Source: VGEM01 sp033764265 (GTDB lineage: Bacteria; Pseudomonadota; Alphaproteobacteria; Rhodospirillales; Rhodospirillaceae). Taken from it: a DNA stretch of 17,668 nt. Shown piece after piece: positions 7,057 to 14,771 of this stretch (position 1 is the stretch's first letter; the number at the start of each line of letters is the position of its first letter). The notes beneath the pieces were generated by a model. That model ran no database searches. It had not been told where the DNA came from and was given only the letters and a program-made list of their open reading frames with translations. Location: assembly GCA_033764265.1 (NCBI GenBank), contig JANRJB010000390.1, forward strand, positions 1 to 17,668, read 5' to 3'. A program made the translations under genes and the position numbers.

Positions 7057-7712
7057 CCGATCACGCGGCGCAAGTCCGGGCGGACCGGGACCGGCTGGTT
7101 ACGGCCATGTTGCCACACGTGCCGTTCGACGGTTGGAGCGCGGCGGGGTTGACGCGGGCGGCCCAGTCCCTGGACATGAGCGTCGGCGAGGCGGGGATTC
7201 TGTTTCCCGAAGGCGCGCGCGCGGCCATCGCCCACTTCGTCGATCTCGCCGACCGGCTGATGGCGGAAGACCTCGCCGCGCGCGACATAACCAAACTGAA
7301 ACTGCGCGAGAAAGTGACTCTGGCGGTGCGGCTGCGGCTTGAACGCTGGACGCCGCACCGCGAAGCCGTGCGCCGCGCGCTGATCGCCATGCCGGTCAAG
7401 GCCGGACCGACCGTGTCGGTCGAAAGCCTGTACCGCACGGTCGATGCCATCTGGCGCGCGGTCGGCGACCGCTCGCACGATTTCAGCTTCTATACCAAGC
7501 GCGCTCTGCTGGCGGGTGTCTACGGTTCGACGCTGCTGGTTTGGCTCGACGACAAATCCGAGAACTCCGCCGACACCTGGGCGTTCCTGGCCCGGCGCAT
7601 CGACAATGTCATGCAGGTGCCGAAGCTGCGCGCCCGCCTCGAGGAACGGCTGGCGCGGCTGCCCATCCCACTGCGGCTGCTAAGGCGGGCGCGTCAGCAT
7701 GGCGCCGGTTGA
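7053..7712 (+). CDS. coq9: COQ9 family ubiquinone biosynthesis protein
   Basis: Lipid-binding helical accessory protein of ubiquinone biosynthesis. In eukaryotes COQ9 supports the hydroxylase COQ7; the bacterial role is less defined. The 219-aa sequence has the family start pattern (LVTAMLPHVPFDGWSAAGLTRAA, split as LVTAMLPHV at 15-23 and PFDGWS at 24-29). It continues with ILFPEG (49-54), a TetR-like helical body, the region YRTVDAIWRAVGDRSHDFSFY, then FYTKRALLAGVY, and an amphipathic C-terminal helix (LPIPLRLLRRARQ) that in the family contacts membrane. It starts by the ATGA overlap with def and ends 14 bases inside the methyltransferase gene. Location opposite rpsU matches the known conserved context of this family. 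Confidence 0.9.
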   Translation: MTDHAAQVRADRDRLVTAMLPHVPFDGWSAAGLTRAAQSLDMSVGEAGILFPEGARAAIAHFVDLADRLMAEDLAARDITKLKLREKVTLAVRLRLERWTPHREAVRRALIAMPVKAGPTVSVESLYRTVDAIWRAVGDRSHDFSFYTKRALLAGVYGSTLLVWLDDKSENSADTWAFLARRIDNVMQVPKLRARLEERLARLPIPLRLLRRARQHGAG

Positions 7713-8382
7713 AGGTCCAGAGGGCGACTCAGCGGCGCGGCGTTTCACGCCAGCGCTCGGGTTTTCTGTCCTAACGCCGGCGTTCGATACAACGATCGCG
7801 CTCTTAACCCGCGAGCGGCATTGGCGGGCGATCCTCTGTCGCCGTATTGCACTCGCACCCGGCGAACGCCTCGTCGACATCGGATGCGGCACGGGCTCTC
7901 TGGCTATTCGCCTGTCCAGGCAACTGCCGAATGCCGCCATTCACGGCATCGATCCCGACTCCGCCGTTCTGGCAATCGCGCGCAAGAAAGCGCTTCGACA
8001 GAAGGCTGAGATCAGTTTCCACCAAGGATTCTTGTCCGAATCCTTTCTCGCGGAATTCGGGCCTTTCGATGTCGTCACCTCGTCGCTGGTGTTCCACCAG
8101 GTACCGCTGCGGGAAAAGTCCAACATCATCGGCTTGATGCGACGCGGTCTAAGGCCAGGAGGTCGCGTCGTGGTGGCCGATTATGGCTGGCAACGGACGC
8201 CGGCGATGCGCGTTCTGTTTCGCGCGACGGTGCAGACGCTCGATGGGGTTGCCGATACCCAACCCAATGCCGACGGAGTCCTGCCGACGCTATTTCGATC
8301 CGCCGGCTTTGAGCGGGTTGCGGAAACCGACGTCATCCAGACCGCAACAGGGTCGATCTCGATTTACTCGGCAGCGCGCTGA
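7699..8382 (+). CDS. Class I SAM-dependent methyltransferase (UbiE/Ubi-type fold)
   Basis: Cytosolic methyltransferase of 227 aa. Motif I is LVDIGCGTGSLAI (58-70), the acidic residue binding the SAM ribose is D85 in IHGIDPDS, followed by FDVVTSSLVFHQV (123-135) and the post-motif LRPGGRVVVADY (151-162). This pattern is nearest to UbiE/MenG-like enzymes, but the substrate is open. It overlaps coq9 by 14 bases and so belongs to the def-coq9 operon, which suggests a quinone-linked substrate by association only. The spacing to the nearest AAGG is long, so translation probably depends on coupling. Codon use differs from neighbours: TTA, CTA and AGG codons appear that are scarce around it, hinting at later acquisition. 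It converges on the CNT transporter with an 11-bp gap. Confidence 0.87.
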   Translation: MAPVEGPEGDSAARRFTPALGFSVLTPAFDTTIALLTRERHWRAILCRRIALAPGERLVDIGCGTGSLAIRLSRQLPNAAIHGIDPDSAVLAIARKKALRQKAEISFHQGFLSESFLAEFGPFDVVTSSLVFHQVPLREKSNIIGLMRRGLRPGGRVVVADYGWQRTPAMRVLFRATVQTLDGVADTQPNADGVLPTLFRSAGFERVAETDVIQTATGSISIYSAAR

Positions 8383-8393
8383 ATGCTCTGCGA

Positions 8394-9662
8394 TCACGTT
8401 GCCGTCACCAGGCCAATCACCGCGCCGGTCATGGACGACGCCAGGTTGCCGGCGACCCAGCTTTTCATCCCCAGGCCGGCCACTTCCGCGCGACGCGGCG
8501 GGCACAGGGTGGCGATGGTCGACACCAAGAGACCGACGCTCGCCAGATTGGCGACGCCGCACAAGGCGTAGACCACGATCAGCTGGGATCGCGGATCGAA
8601 CGTGCCGACCGGCAGCGCGGCCAAATCCAGGTAGGCGACGTACTCGTTCAGGATGGCCTTGGTGCCCATCAACGCGCCGGCGGCGGGCGCCTGGTCCCAC
8701 GGCACACCCAAGGTCCACATCAACGGCGCGCACAGCCAGCCCAACGCGCGGCGCAGCGTGATCGGCGCGCCGTCGATCAGCGGCAGCAGGGACAGCACCT
8801 GGTCGACCAGCGCCACCAGCGCGAACGCCACGATGATCACGCCGATCACCGCAAGGAAGAGCTGGATGCCGTCGAAGGTGCCGCGGATGATCGCATCGAT
8901 GCTGCTGTCGTAGCGCAAGCCCGAGTCCCGGTCGCCGGTCGTGGTCGACCCTTCGCCCGGCACCATCAGCCGGGCAATCAGCACCGCCGCCGGCAGCGAA
9001 ATCAGCGAGGCCGAGATCATGTGCCCGACCGCGTTGGGCACGGTGCTGGCCAGGGTCTGGGCGTACAGCACCAGGATCACGCCGGAGATGGTGCTCATGG
9101 CCAGCGTCATCACCGCGAACAGCTCGGCCCGGCTCATGCGCTCGAAGTAGGCCCGCACCACCAGCGGCGATTCGACCACGCCCAGGAACACGTTCGTCCC
9201 GGCGCTGAGGCCGACGACGCCGCTGACGTTCATGGTCTTGCGCAAGGCCCACGAAATCCCGCGCACCAGCCAGGCCAGCACGCCCCAGTGCCACAACAGC
9301 GCGGCGATGGCCGAAAAAACGATCACCAGGGGCAGAATTTGAAAGGCGATGACCACCGGCGCGGCGGCGTCGGCCTTCAGGTCGAAGGGCAGGGCGCCGC
9401 CGCCCAAGTAGCCGAACATGTAGCTCGAGCCGACCAGTGCCGCGCGCTCGACGGCCGCGACCGCGTGATTGGCCAGGCCGATCGCGTCCCACACCAGGGG
9501 TACACGGACGATGATCAGGGCCAACACGATTTGCAGCGCGACCGCGCCCAGAACCCAGCGTGCGCTCGGCCGCTGCCGACGTTCCTCGGAGAGTGCCCAG
9601 GCCAGACCCAGGATGGCGGCCAGACCGATTAGCCCCTGGCCCTGGCGGAGAACGTCGAACAC
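8394..9662 (-). CDS. Concentrative nucleoside transporter (CNT/NupC family)
   Basis: Inner-membrane cation-coupled nucleoside uptake system of about 422 aa, with roughly ten hydrophobic segments. CNT signatures are visible (residues counted from the TTG): the GTNVFLGVVESPLVV loop (156-170), where E165 corresponds to the substrate-binding Glu of the GQTEAPL motif, GTKAILNEYVAY (334-345) and ALCGVANLASVG (367-378). The usual GQTE is changed to GVVE here. The start is not ATG: GTG 9662 or TTG 9665 are adjacent, with GGGG about nine bases upstream. It follows the exported methyltransferase-like gene by about 40 bases on the same strand and probably shares its transcript. Whether it takes pyrimidines or purines cannot be read from sequence. 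Confidence 0.92.
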   Translation of the reverse strand: MFDVLRQGQGLIGLAAILGLAWALSEERRQRPSARWVLGAVALQIVLALIIVRVPLVWDAIGLANHAVAAVERAALVGSSYMFGYLGGGALPFDLKADAAAPVVIAFQILPLVIVFSAIAALLWHWGVLAWLVRGISWALRKTMNVSGVVGLSAGTNVFLGVVESPLVVRAYFERMSRAELFAVMTLAMSTISGVILVLYAQTLASTVPNAVGHMISASLISLPAAVLIARLMVPGEGSTTTGDRDSGLRYDSSIDAIIRGTFDGIQLFLAVIGVIIVAFALVALVDQVLSLLPLIDGAPITLRRALGWLCAPLMWTLGVPWDQAPAAGALMGTKAILNEYVAYLDLAALPVGTFDPRSQLIVVYALCGVANLASVGLLVSTIATLCPPRRAEVAGLGMKSWVAGNLASSMTGAVIGLVTAT

Positions 9663-9702
9663 CAAACACCAGCCCCGGCAAAGGCAACGCGTGTGACGTC
9701 GG

Positions 9703-10524
9703 TCAGGCCACCGGCTTCCTGAATTTGAGCACGAATTGATTGGTGAACCCGCGCAGTTCCTGCTGGAACACGCTGACGTTCAGCGGGTCCTTGGGGTTCT
9801 CCAACAGGTCGGTTTCCTCGGCCAGTTGGAACCCGGCTTTGAGAACATCCTCGACCACCACGTACTTCTCGATCCGGTGGTTCTTGGCCACGTCCCTGAT
9901 CTCCATGCCCGGGGCGGCGTGATGGTCGATGATGCCGTAGATTCCGCCGGGCTTCAGGGCGGCCATGACCCCCTTGTTCATGGCTGGGCGATCGACGCCC
10001 AACCAATAAGTATCGTGGTAGAACATCACCATGAACACGGCATCGAGGCTGGCCGGTGCCAACCCCAGCTCCTCCAATTCGGTGTCGTGCTCGATGATGT
10101 TCGTGTAGCCGCCTTTGGTGATCAGATCGCCCAGCGGCCGGTTGGTATCCTTGAAGCGATCACGCAGCCACTTGTTGTTCTGGCCGTAGACCTTGCCGGT
10201 CTCGCCGACCGCTTCAGCCAGAACGGCGGTGAAATAGCCGCTGCTGGTCATCAGTTCGGCCACCGTCATGCCCGGCCCGATGCCGTAAAACGCCATGGTT
10301 TCGGCCGGCTTGCGGCCGGCATCGCGCTTCTTGTCGGCGTCGGGACGGCGCGGGCTGGCCATCGCGACGCGCAATGCGTCCGAGGCTTTGATCTGATCTT
10401 TATGGACGATGCGGGGCGCGACCGAAACCGGCGCCTGCGCGGCCGTTTGGGAACGGCCGGCCGCATACAGCCCCACGGCACCGGCATAGGCCAGCAGCGA
10501 ACGTCGCTGAAGTGTGGTCGTCAT
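9703..10524 (-). CDS. Predicted methyltransferase with export leader (COG4798-type)
   Basis: Protein of 273 aa with a class I methyltransferase fold behind a cleavable leader. The leader begins MTTTLQRRSLLAYAGA, carrying an RR-x-L-L twin-arginine-like motif (7-11) and ending near AAQA (27-31). The mature part has a motif-I-like strand MTVAELMTSSGYFTAVL (86-102), which lacks the GxGxG glycine pattern (it reads TSSGYF), then DAVFMVMFYHDTYW (161-174) and a LKPGGIYGIIDHHA stretch (190-203). The start ATG 10524 is preceded by GGAAGAGGG; the frame is open further upstream to 10698 but overlaps the divergent gene. SAM is not expected outside the cytoplasm, so the true reaction is uncertain. The gene leads the CNT transporter gene. 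Confidence 0.82.
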   Translation of the reverse strand: MTTTLQRRSLLAYAGAVGLYAAGRSQTAAQAPVSVAPRIVHKDQIKASDALRVAMASPRRPDADKKRDAGRKPAETMAFYGIGPGMTVAELMTSSGYFTAVLAEAVGETGKVYGQNNKWLRDRFKDTNRPLGDLITKGGYTNIIEHDTELEELGLAPASLDAVFMVMFYHDTYWLGVDRPAMNKGVMAALKPGGIYGIIDHHAAPGMEIRDVAKNHRIEKYVVVEDVLKAGFQLAEETDLLENPKDPLNVSVFQQELRGFTNQFVLKFRKPVA

Positions 10525-10654
10525 GTGCGATCCCTCTTCCTGCTTCCCCCGCAAGACGGCATCATCCCAGAATCCGGCCCGATCCGACAGTTGAGAATGG
10601 GCCGGGCCGAACCACCGGGCGGCGAACCTCCGGGTCAGGCGAAGGGGAGGGCAC

Positions 10655-11293
10655 GTGAAATTCGATCCAAGCGCGGCGGTGCTGCTGCTGATCGACATTC
10701 AGCAGGGTTTCTGTGGCCCCGAACGGGCCGGCGTGAAGCGCGATACGTCGGTGTTGCGCCCGGCGGTCGAAGGGGCGGCGAAACTTCTGAAGGTGGCGCG
10801 CGAAGCCAACATTCCGGTGATCTACACCAGCATGGCCTTCGCGCCGGATTATGCCGACGGCGGCTTGCTCACCCGCGAGCTGCGGCCCAACCTGAAAAAG
10901 AAGAACGAACTGCGGCGCGACACCAAGGACGCCGAGATCATGCCCGAGATCGCGCCCGAACCGGGCGATCTCGTCATCTACAAGCAGCGATATTCCGCGG
11001 TGATCAAGACCGACCTTGAGTTCTGGCTGCGCAGCCGGGGACGGCATTGTGTGATCGTCGGCGGCGTCACCACCGGCATGTGCGTCGAAAGCACCGTGCG
11101 CGATTTGGCGCAGCTCGATTTTCACGTCTTCGTGGTGCCGGAAGCCTGTGGCGACATGAACCCCGATACGCACAAGCGCGCGATGGACGTCTTCGCCATG
11201 GCCTTCGGCCGGGTCGTACCGCTGGAGCAGATGGCCGCGGCCATCAACGCCGGCGGGGCCGACATTCCCATCGATTCCCGCTATGACTGGTAA
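10655..11293 (+). CDS. Isochorismatase-family cysteine hydrolase
   Basis: Cytosolic alpha/beta hydrolase of 212 aa from the isochorismatase/nicotinamidase/amidase superfamily. The catalytic triad is D14 in LLLIDIQQGF, K110 in VIYKQRYSA and C143 in GGVTTGMCVESTVRDL; the cis-peptide-bearing VTT before the nucleophile is also present. It starts with GTG at 10655, four bases after a strong AAGGGGAGGG. Substrates in this family range from isochorismate to N-carbamoyl amines and nicotinamide, and the sequence does not decide between them. It is divergent from the exported methyltransferase-like gene over 130 bp and is followed by the DUF1838 gene, very probably as one operon. Confidence 0.9.
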   Translation: MKFDPSAAVLLLIDIQQGFCGPERAGVKRDTSVLRPAVEGAAKLLKVAREANIPVIYTSMAFAPDYADGGLLTRELRPNLKKKNELRRDTKDAEIMPEIAPEPGDLVIYKQRYSAVIKTDLEFWLRSRGRHCVIVGGVTTGMCVESTVRDLAQLDFHVFVVPEACGDMNPDTHKRAMDVFAMAFGRVVPLEQMAAAINAGGADIPIDSRYDW

Positions 11294-11315
11294 TCATCAA
11301 GCACAGGTTCATCAC

Positions 11316-12305
11316 ATGACCAAAACCACCGATCGCCGCATGGCTCTGGGCGCGGGCGCGACAGCCGGGTTCGCCGCGATGACGAGTGCATTCGCACGCC
11401 CCGTTCAAGCCGCGGTGAAGAAGATCGAGGGCGCAAGCCTAAAGGGCCCGTATCTCGACCTGACAACCCCGTACGGCAATGTCGAAGGCTACGCCCGCCT
11501 GACCAGCAACACCGACATGAAAAGCGCGCACTTCGGCTGGTTCGAAGGCATCGTCATGGGCGTGGTCGACAACGGACCGATCGTCAATCTGTTCGGCTTC
11601 CGCGGCTTCGGCTGCACGCGCCTCTTGCCGCTGGAAGGCGAACACGGTTATCGCCGGCTATTGCGCGAGGTGGGCTACTATACCGACCTCGCCACCGGAA
11701 AAATCATGGAAGAGATGGTCAACCCGTTCACCAACGAGAAGGTGCGCGTGGTGCCGGTGACCAACGATCCGTTCAACCGGGTGATCAGCGAGTACGAGCT
11801 GTCGCGCCCCACCTTCGGCGGCCTCAACCAGGAAAAGCCGGCGGAGAAGAAAGGCTTCCAGCTCAACTGGACGATCAACGGCGACCGCCTGATGATGGAA
11901 CGCCACATCCATCTTTACTACAAGAACGCGCTCGACCCGAAGACTTGGCCGCGGGAGTCGTCGGGCGAGATGGTGCGCGCGTCCGAGTTCTATCTGTACA
12001 ACATGGCGCTCGATGACATGCAGAACAAGGACCTGACCGCGTTCCCGCACACCGGCTACTGGGGCCGTGTCACCCCATGGCTGCCATGGATGCTGATGGG
12101 CCGCACGCCGGGCCACTGCCTCTACCAGTGCTACACCGGCTCGGCCCACGGACTGGAGGACTTGCCGCAGGACCTGGTCGAATACACCGCCAAGCACTAT
12201 CCGAAGTATCTCGACGCGCCGACCACGTGGGAAGAGCCGTCGCTGTCCTCGCTTGAAGTCTACGCCCGCACGCAAAAGCCGGCGCCGGCGCCCGGCGGCG
12301 TGTGA
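11316..12305 (+). CDS. DUF1838 family protein with Tat-type leader
   Basis: Exported protein of 329 aa, family DUF1838 (function unknown). The leader carries TDRRMALG (5-12), a twin-arginine motif, and a hydrophobic Ala/Gly stretch ending near FARPVQAA. The mature part has aromatic-rich blocks typical of the family: GFRGFGCTR, NPFTNEKV, HTGYWGRVTPWLPWMLMGRTPGH and a C-terminal YPKYLDAPTTWEEPS. I chose ATG 11316, which places the RR motif close to the N-terminus. An upstream in-frame ATG at 11283 overlaps the isochorismatase stop and would add eleven residues. Neither has a strong Shine-Dalgarno; translational coupling is likely. It converges on the MDR gene with a 7-bp gap and no visible terminator. 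No function is proposed. Confidence 0.85.
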   Translation: MTKTTDRRMALGAGATAGFAAMTSAFARPVQAAVKKIEGASLKGPYLDLTTPYGNVEGYARLTSNTDMKSAHFGWFEGIVMGVVDNGPIVNLFGFRGFGCTRLLPLEGEHGYRRLLREVGYYTDLATGKIMEEMVNPFTNEKVRVVPVTNDPFNRVISEYELSRPTFGGLNQEKPAEKKGFQLNWTINGDRLMMERHIHLYYKNALDPKTWPRESSGEMVRASEFYLYNMALDDMQNKDLTAFPHTGYWGRVTPWLPWMLMGRTPGHCLYQCYTGSAHGLEDLPQDLVEYTAKHYPKYLDAPTTWEEPSLSSLEVYARTQKPAPAPGGV

Positions 12306-12312
12306 CCGACGC

Positions 12313-13398
12313 TCACGCGTCGTTGGGGCGAATGATGATTTTGCCCGGACGGGCTTCGCCGCTCTGCTCCTGGTGGGCCAGCGCTTCCTTGATGCGCGCC
12401 AGCGGGTAGGTGGCGGCAATGGCGGCTTTCAACGTGCCGTCGGCAATCAGGCCGGCCAGGAACACGTAAAGCTGCTGAACTTCGTCGCGCGAGCGCGGGT
12501 TGCGCATGTTCATGCCCCGCAGCCGGATGTTGCGCCGCCACAGGTCGACGAACGCCATGTGGCAGGGCTGCCCGGTCATGTAGCCGTAGTTGACGACCTC
12601 GCCGCCCTCGGCGACGCAACGCGCGACCGTGGTGGTTGCATTCGCGGCCACGCAGTCGATGCCGGCCTTGATCGGCGCGCCGCCGGTCGCGGCCTTGACC
12701 TTGGCCGCCATGTCGTTGGGATCGCCGGTATCCACCAGGACCGCGTCGGCGCCGGTGGCCATCAGTTCGGGGATCAGACTCTCGCGTCGCACCAGCCCCA
12801 CGACGTGCACGCCCTTGCGCCGGGCCAGCGCGAACAGATAGCGCCCGACGCTGGAGTTGGCGCCGTTCTGCACCAGCCATTCGCCGGGCTTGGCGGCGGT
12901 GTAATCCTCGAGCAGCAAGTAGGCGGTCATGCCATTGATGGTGGTCAGCGCCAGTTGGTCGGCATCGCCGTCCTCGGGCGCGGCGACCAGCCGCTCGGCC
13001 GGCGCGGCCAGCTGCTGCTGAAAGGTGCCAACGCCTTGCGGTGCGAACACGCGGTCGCCGATGTTCCAGCCGGTCACGCCCGCGCCCATGGCAATAACGC
13101 GGCCGACGCCCTCGGTGCCCATGATGCGCGGCAGCTTGAACAGGTCGAACCCTTCCTCGCCGCGCATGAACTTGACGTCGGCCAGATGCATGGCCGCGGC
13201 TTCGATCGCGATCACCACTTCGCCCGGCTGTGGAACCGGGGCGGGCAGTTCGACCACCTCGACCGCCGCATCGGCTTCGGCATACGCCACCTGGCGCACG
13301 GCCGTGATTGTGCCGGCGGCGCGCACCGGCGCGCCCGCGACCACGGCAGCGGATACCGCGGCGCCCAGGGCGCCGCGTCGGGCAAGCTGGTTGGGCAT
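12313..13398 (-). CDS. MDR-family zinc-independent oxidoreductase with export leader
   Basis: Medium-chain dehydrogenase/reductase of 361 aa. The catalytic GroES-like half carries PQPGEVVIAIEAAAMHLADVKFMRG (PGEV near 58-61) and GTEGVGRV (94-101). The Rossmann half begins WLVQNGANSSVGRYLFALAR, with GANSSVG (179-185) as the nucleotide loop, a form seen in 2-enoyl thioester reductases and quinone oxidoreductases; no catalytic zinc cysteine is seen. Unusually, an N-terminal leader precedes it: MPNQLARRGALGAAVSAAVV ending near PVRA, with an RR-x-A-L motif. The ATG at 13398 has AAAGGA at good spacing; a GTG at 13419 would add seven residues. It lies 24 bases after the exported unknown protein and is last in the toxin-antitoxin operon. 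The substrate is unknown. Confidence 0.85.
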   Translation of the reverse strand: MPNQLARRGALGAAVSAAVVAGAPVRAAGTITAVRQVAYAEADAAVEVVELPAPVPQPGEVVIAIEAAAMHLADVKFMRGEEGFDLFKLPRIMGTEGVGRVIAMGAGVTGWNIGDRVFAPQGVGTFQQQLAAPAERLVAAPEDGDADQLALTTINGMTAYLLLEDYTAAKPGEWLVQNGANSSVGRYLFALARRKGVHVVGLVRRESLIPELMATGADAVLVDTGDPNDMAAKVKAATGGAPIKAGIDCVAANATTTVARCVAEGGEVVNYGYMTGQPCHMAFVDLWRRNIRLRGMNMRNPRSRDEVQQLYVFLAGLIADGTLKAAIAATYPLARIKEALAHQEQSGEARPGKIIIRPNDA

Positions 13399-13422
13399 AT
13401 CCACGTCCTTTCCCGGCACGCG

Positions 13423-14208
13423 TCAGCGATTGCGAACGATGTTCACCTCGACCAGCACGTATTCGCGGTCGTTCTTGGTGTCGGTCTGTCGGATCAGCAG
13501 CTTGTCCTCGCCACCGACCCACAGGTCGAGCTCGCTCAGCCGGTAGCGCACGGTGTCGAAGGTACCGGCCGGCGTCGTGATTGTCTCAGTGCCGATCCGT
13601 GTGAACGTGCTGTCGTGATAGATACCCGACACCTGGGCATCGCCGCGCGGCGCCGCGTTGATGTTGTAGGTGGCCACGGTCTGCGGGCCGGCGAGCCCCT
13701 CGGGCGCGGCGAAGTCCGGCCACAGGTACCAGCCGTTCATGATCTCGCCGTGATGCACCACGACGACGCGTTCGGGCACCTCGCGCGCATCCTCGGTCAC
13801 GCCCTTGGGGCCCGACGCCAGTGCGCGCAGTTGATTGCCGGTGATGGTGACGAAGATCGAACCCTTGTAGCCGGCCGGGCTCCAATACGATGCGAACGTC
13901 TCCAGCGGCCGAAAGCGCGCATCGACCCGCGCGACCATGGTGTGTTGGGCGTTGACCGCAGAAAAATCCTTGGAGATTTGGATTTGGCGCGAACCGTCGG
14001 GATAGACCAGCAGCCGAAAATCCTCGCCGCCGCGGCGACGGCCGTCGCCGATGGTGCGGAACGCCATCTTGCCGGTGACCGTTCGCACGATGGTGGCGTT
14101 CGGTCCGATGTTTTCCGTCGTCGCCCCGGATGGAGCCTGTGCCGCCGTGAACCCGGCCACGGTGATGGTCATGGCCGCGGCCAGCGCGACGATGTGCGTC
14201 CGATTCAT
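13423..14208 (-). CDS. Exported protein of unknown function (DUF3108-like pattern)
   Basis: Periplasmic or envelope protein of 261 aa. A Sec leader spans about residues 1-25 (MNRTHIVALAAAMTITVAG, cleavage near AAQA). The mature part is beta-rich, with a C-terminal segment TPAGTFDTVRYRLSELDLWV (212-231) followed by GGEDKLLIRQTDTKN; the GTFDTVRYR pattern recalls DUF3108-type lipocalin-like proteins, but this is a weak resemblance. The start is ATG 14208, preceded by GGAGGG. It overlaps the antitoxin stop by four bases (ATGA), so its translation is coupled to the toxin-antitoxin module upstream. The frame is open further upstream to 14316 but that part lies inside the antitoxin gene. No function is assigned. 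Confidence 0.75.
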   Translation of the reverse strand: MNRTHIVALAAAMTITVAGFTAAQAPSGATTENIGPNATIVRTVTGKMAFRTIGDGRRRGGEDFRLLVYPDGSRQIQISKDFSAVNAQHTMVARVDARFRPLETFASYWSPAGYKGSIFVTITGNQLRALASGPKGVTEDAREVPERVVVVHHGEIMNGWYLWPDFAAPEGLAGPQTVATYNINAAPRGDAQVSGIYHDSTFTRIGTETITTPAGTFDTVRYRLSELDLWVGGEDKLLIRQTDTKNDREYVLVEVNIVRNR

Positions 14209-14522
14209 TCCGCTGGTCCCTCCGCGAGAATCCGCATCGCACCCTTCGGATCGGCGGCGATCAGCCGCAGCAGGTTTTGGGCGATCTTGTCGGGCTTGTG
14301 CCGGCCCTGTTCCCATTCCTGAACGGTGCGCAGGCTCAGGTTGAACGACTTGGCGAACTCCGCCTGCGACATCTGCAGGCGCGCGCGCAGCACTTTCAGC
14401 CGGTTGTTCTTGTTCAGGACGACGCGCATCTCACCGGATTCGATCAATCGACGATACTCCGCTTTCGTGAGGTACGGCGCATCGTCCTCATTCAACTCGG
14501 TTGAGATAGGTTTCGGTTTCAT
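14205..14522 (-). CDS. Helix-turn-helix antitoxin/regulator partnering a BrnT-like toxin
   Basis: DNA-binding protein of 105 aa, expected to neutralise the upstream toxin and repress its own promoter. The C-terminal part is an XRE-type helix-turn-helix: RLQMSQAEFAKSFNLSLRTV, then QEWEQGRHKPD (about 48-78), the usual HigA/XRE layout. The N-terminal 40 residues (LTKAEYRRLIESGE, 19-32) would be the toxin-binding part. The gene begins inside the toxin gene, sharing 35 bp with it, and ends with a 4-bp overlap onto the exported protein. Classical BrnA antitoxins are ribbon-helix-helix proteins, so this HTH partner is a variant pairing. A 19-bp palindrome in the toxin promoter is its likely operator. 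Confidence 0.85.
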   Translation of the reverse strand: MKPKPISTELNEDDAPYLTKAEYRRLIESGEMRVVLNKNNRLKVLRARLQMSQAEFAKSFNLSLRTVQEWEQGRHKPDKIAQNLLRLIAADPKGAMRILAEGPAE

Positions 14523-14760
14523 CCGCGTTGGCCTTGCGTAGGGAAATGATACGTCGGGTGTCGCCTCGATCGGTGTAGACGCAGCAATACACTCGATCTT
14601 CGATCACGCCGAAACAAATCATCCGCGTTTCGCCATAGTTCTTGCGCCGGTCGACCCTCTCGTCGGTCGGTGCTTCGAACATCTCCGCCGCGCGCTCGAG
14701 CGCGATGCCGTGTTTGGCGCGGTTCGCTTGGTTCTTGGCTTGGTCCCAGGCGAATTTCAT
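14488..14760 (-). CDS. BrnT-like ribonuclease toxin
   Basis: Small protein of 90 aa of the BrnT family (RelE-like fold, mRNA-cleaving toxins). The family opening is clear: MKFAWDQAKNQANRAKHGI (1-19), matching FxWDxxKNxxNxxKHGI. The mid part ETRMICFGVIEDRVYCCVY (45-62, a central sheet) is followed by TRRIISLRKANADE (68-81), matching the RIISxRxAxxxE block. Length is typical. The toxin gene comes first and the HTH antitoxin follows with a 35-bp overlap. The Shine-Dalgarno is weak, as common for toxins. It could be inactive; catalytic residues of BrnT are distributed and I see no missing conserved block. Confidence 0.88.
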   Translation of the reverse strand: MKFAWDQAKNQANRAKHGIALERAAEMFEAPTDERVDRRKNYGETRMICFGVIEDRVYCCVYTDRGDTRRIISLRKANADETETYLNRVE

Positions 14761-14771
14761 CGTCCGGGGTG

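Noticed and set aside
8290..9687. Minus-strand open frame in another phase over the CNT transporter
   Set aside because: The overlapping frame encodes a full CNT transporter with signature motifs; this one is Arg/Gly-rich and has no membrane pattern.
10560..10654. Possible promoters between the exported methyltransferase-like gene and the isochorismatase gene
   Set aside because: Hexamers such as TTCTCA-17-GATTCT are too weak to call; several equally poor alternatives exist.
12253..14322. Very long plus-strand open frame (689 codons) over the MDR, exported-protein and antitoxin genes
   Set aside because: It is antisense to genes with clear family motifs; its translation is His/Gly/Arg/Ala-rich without domains, as expected of a shadow frame in GC-rich DNA.
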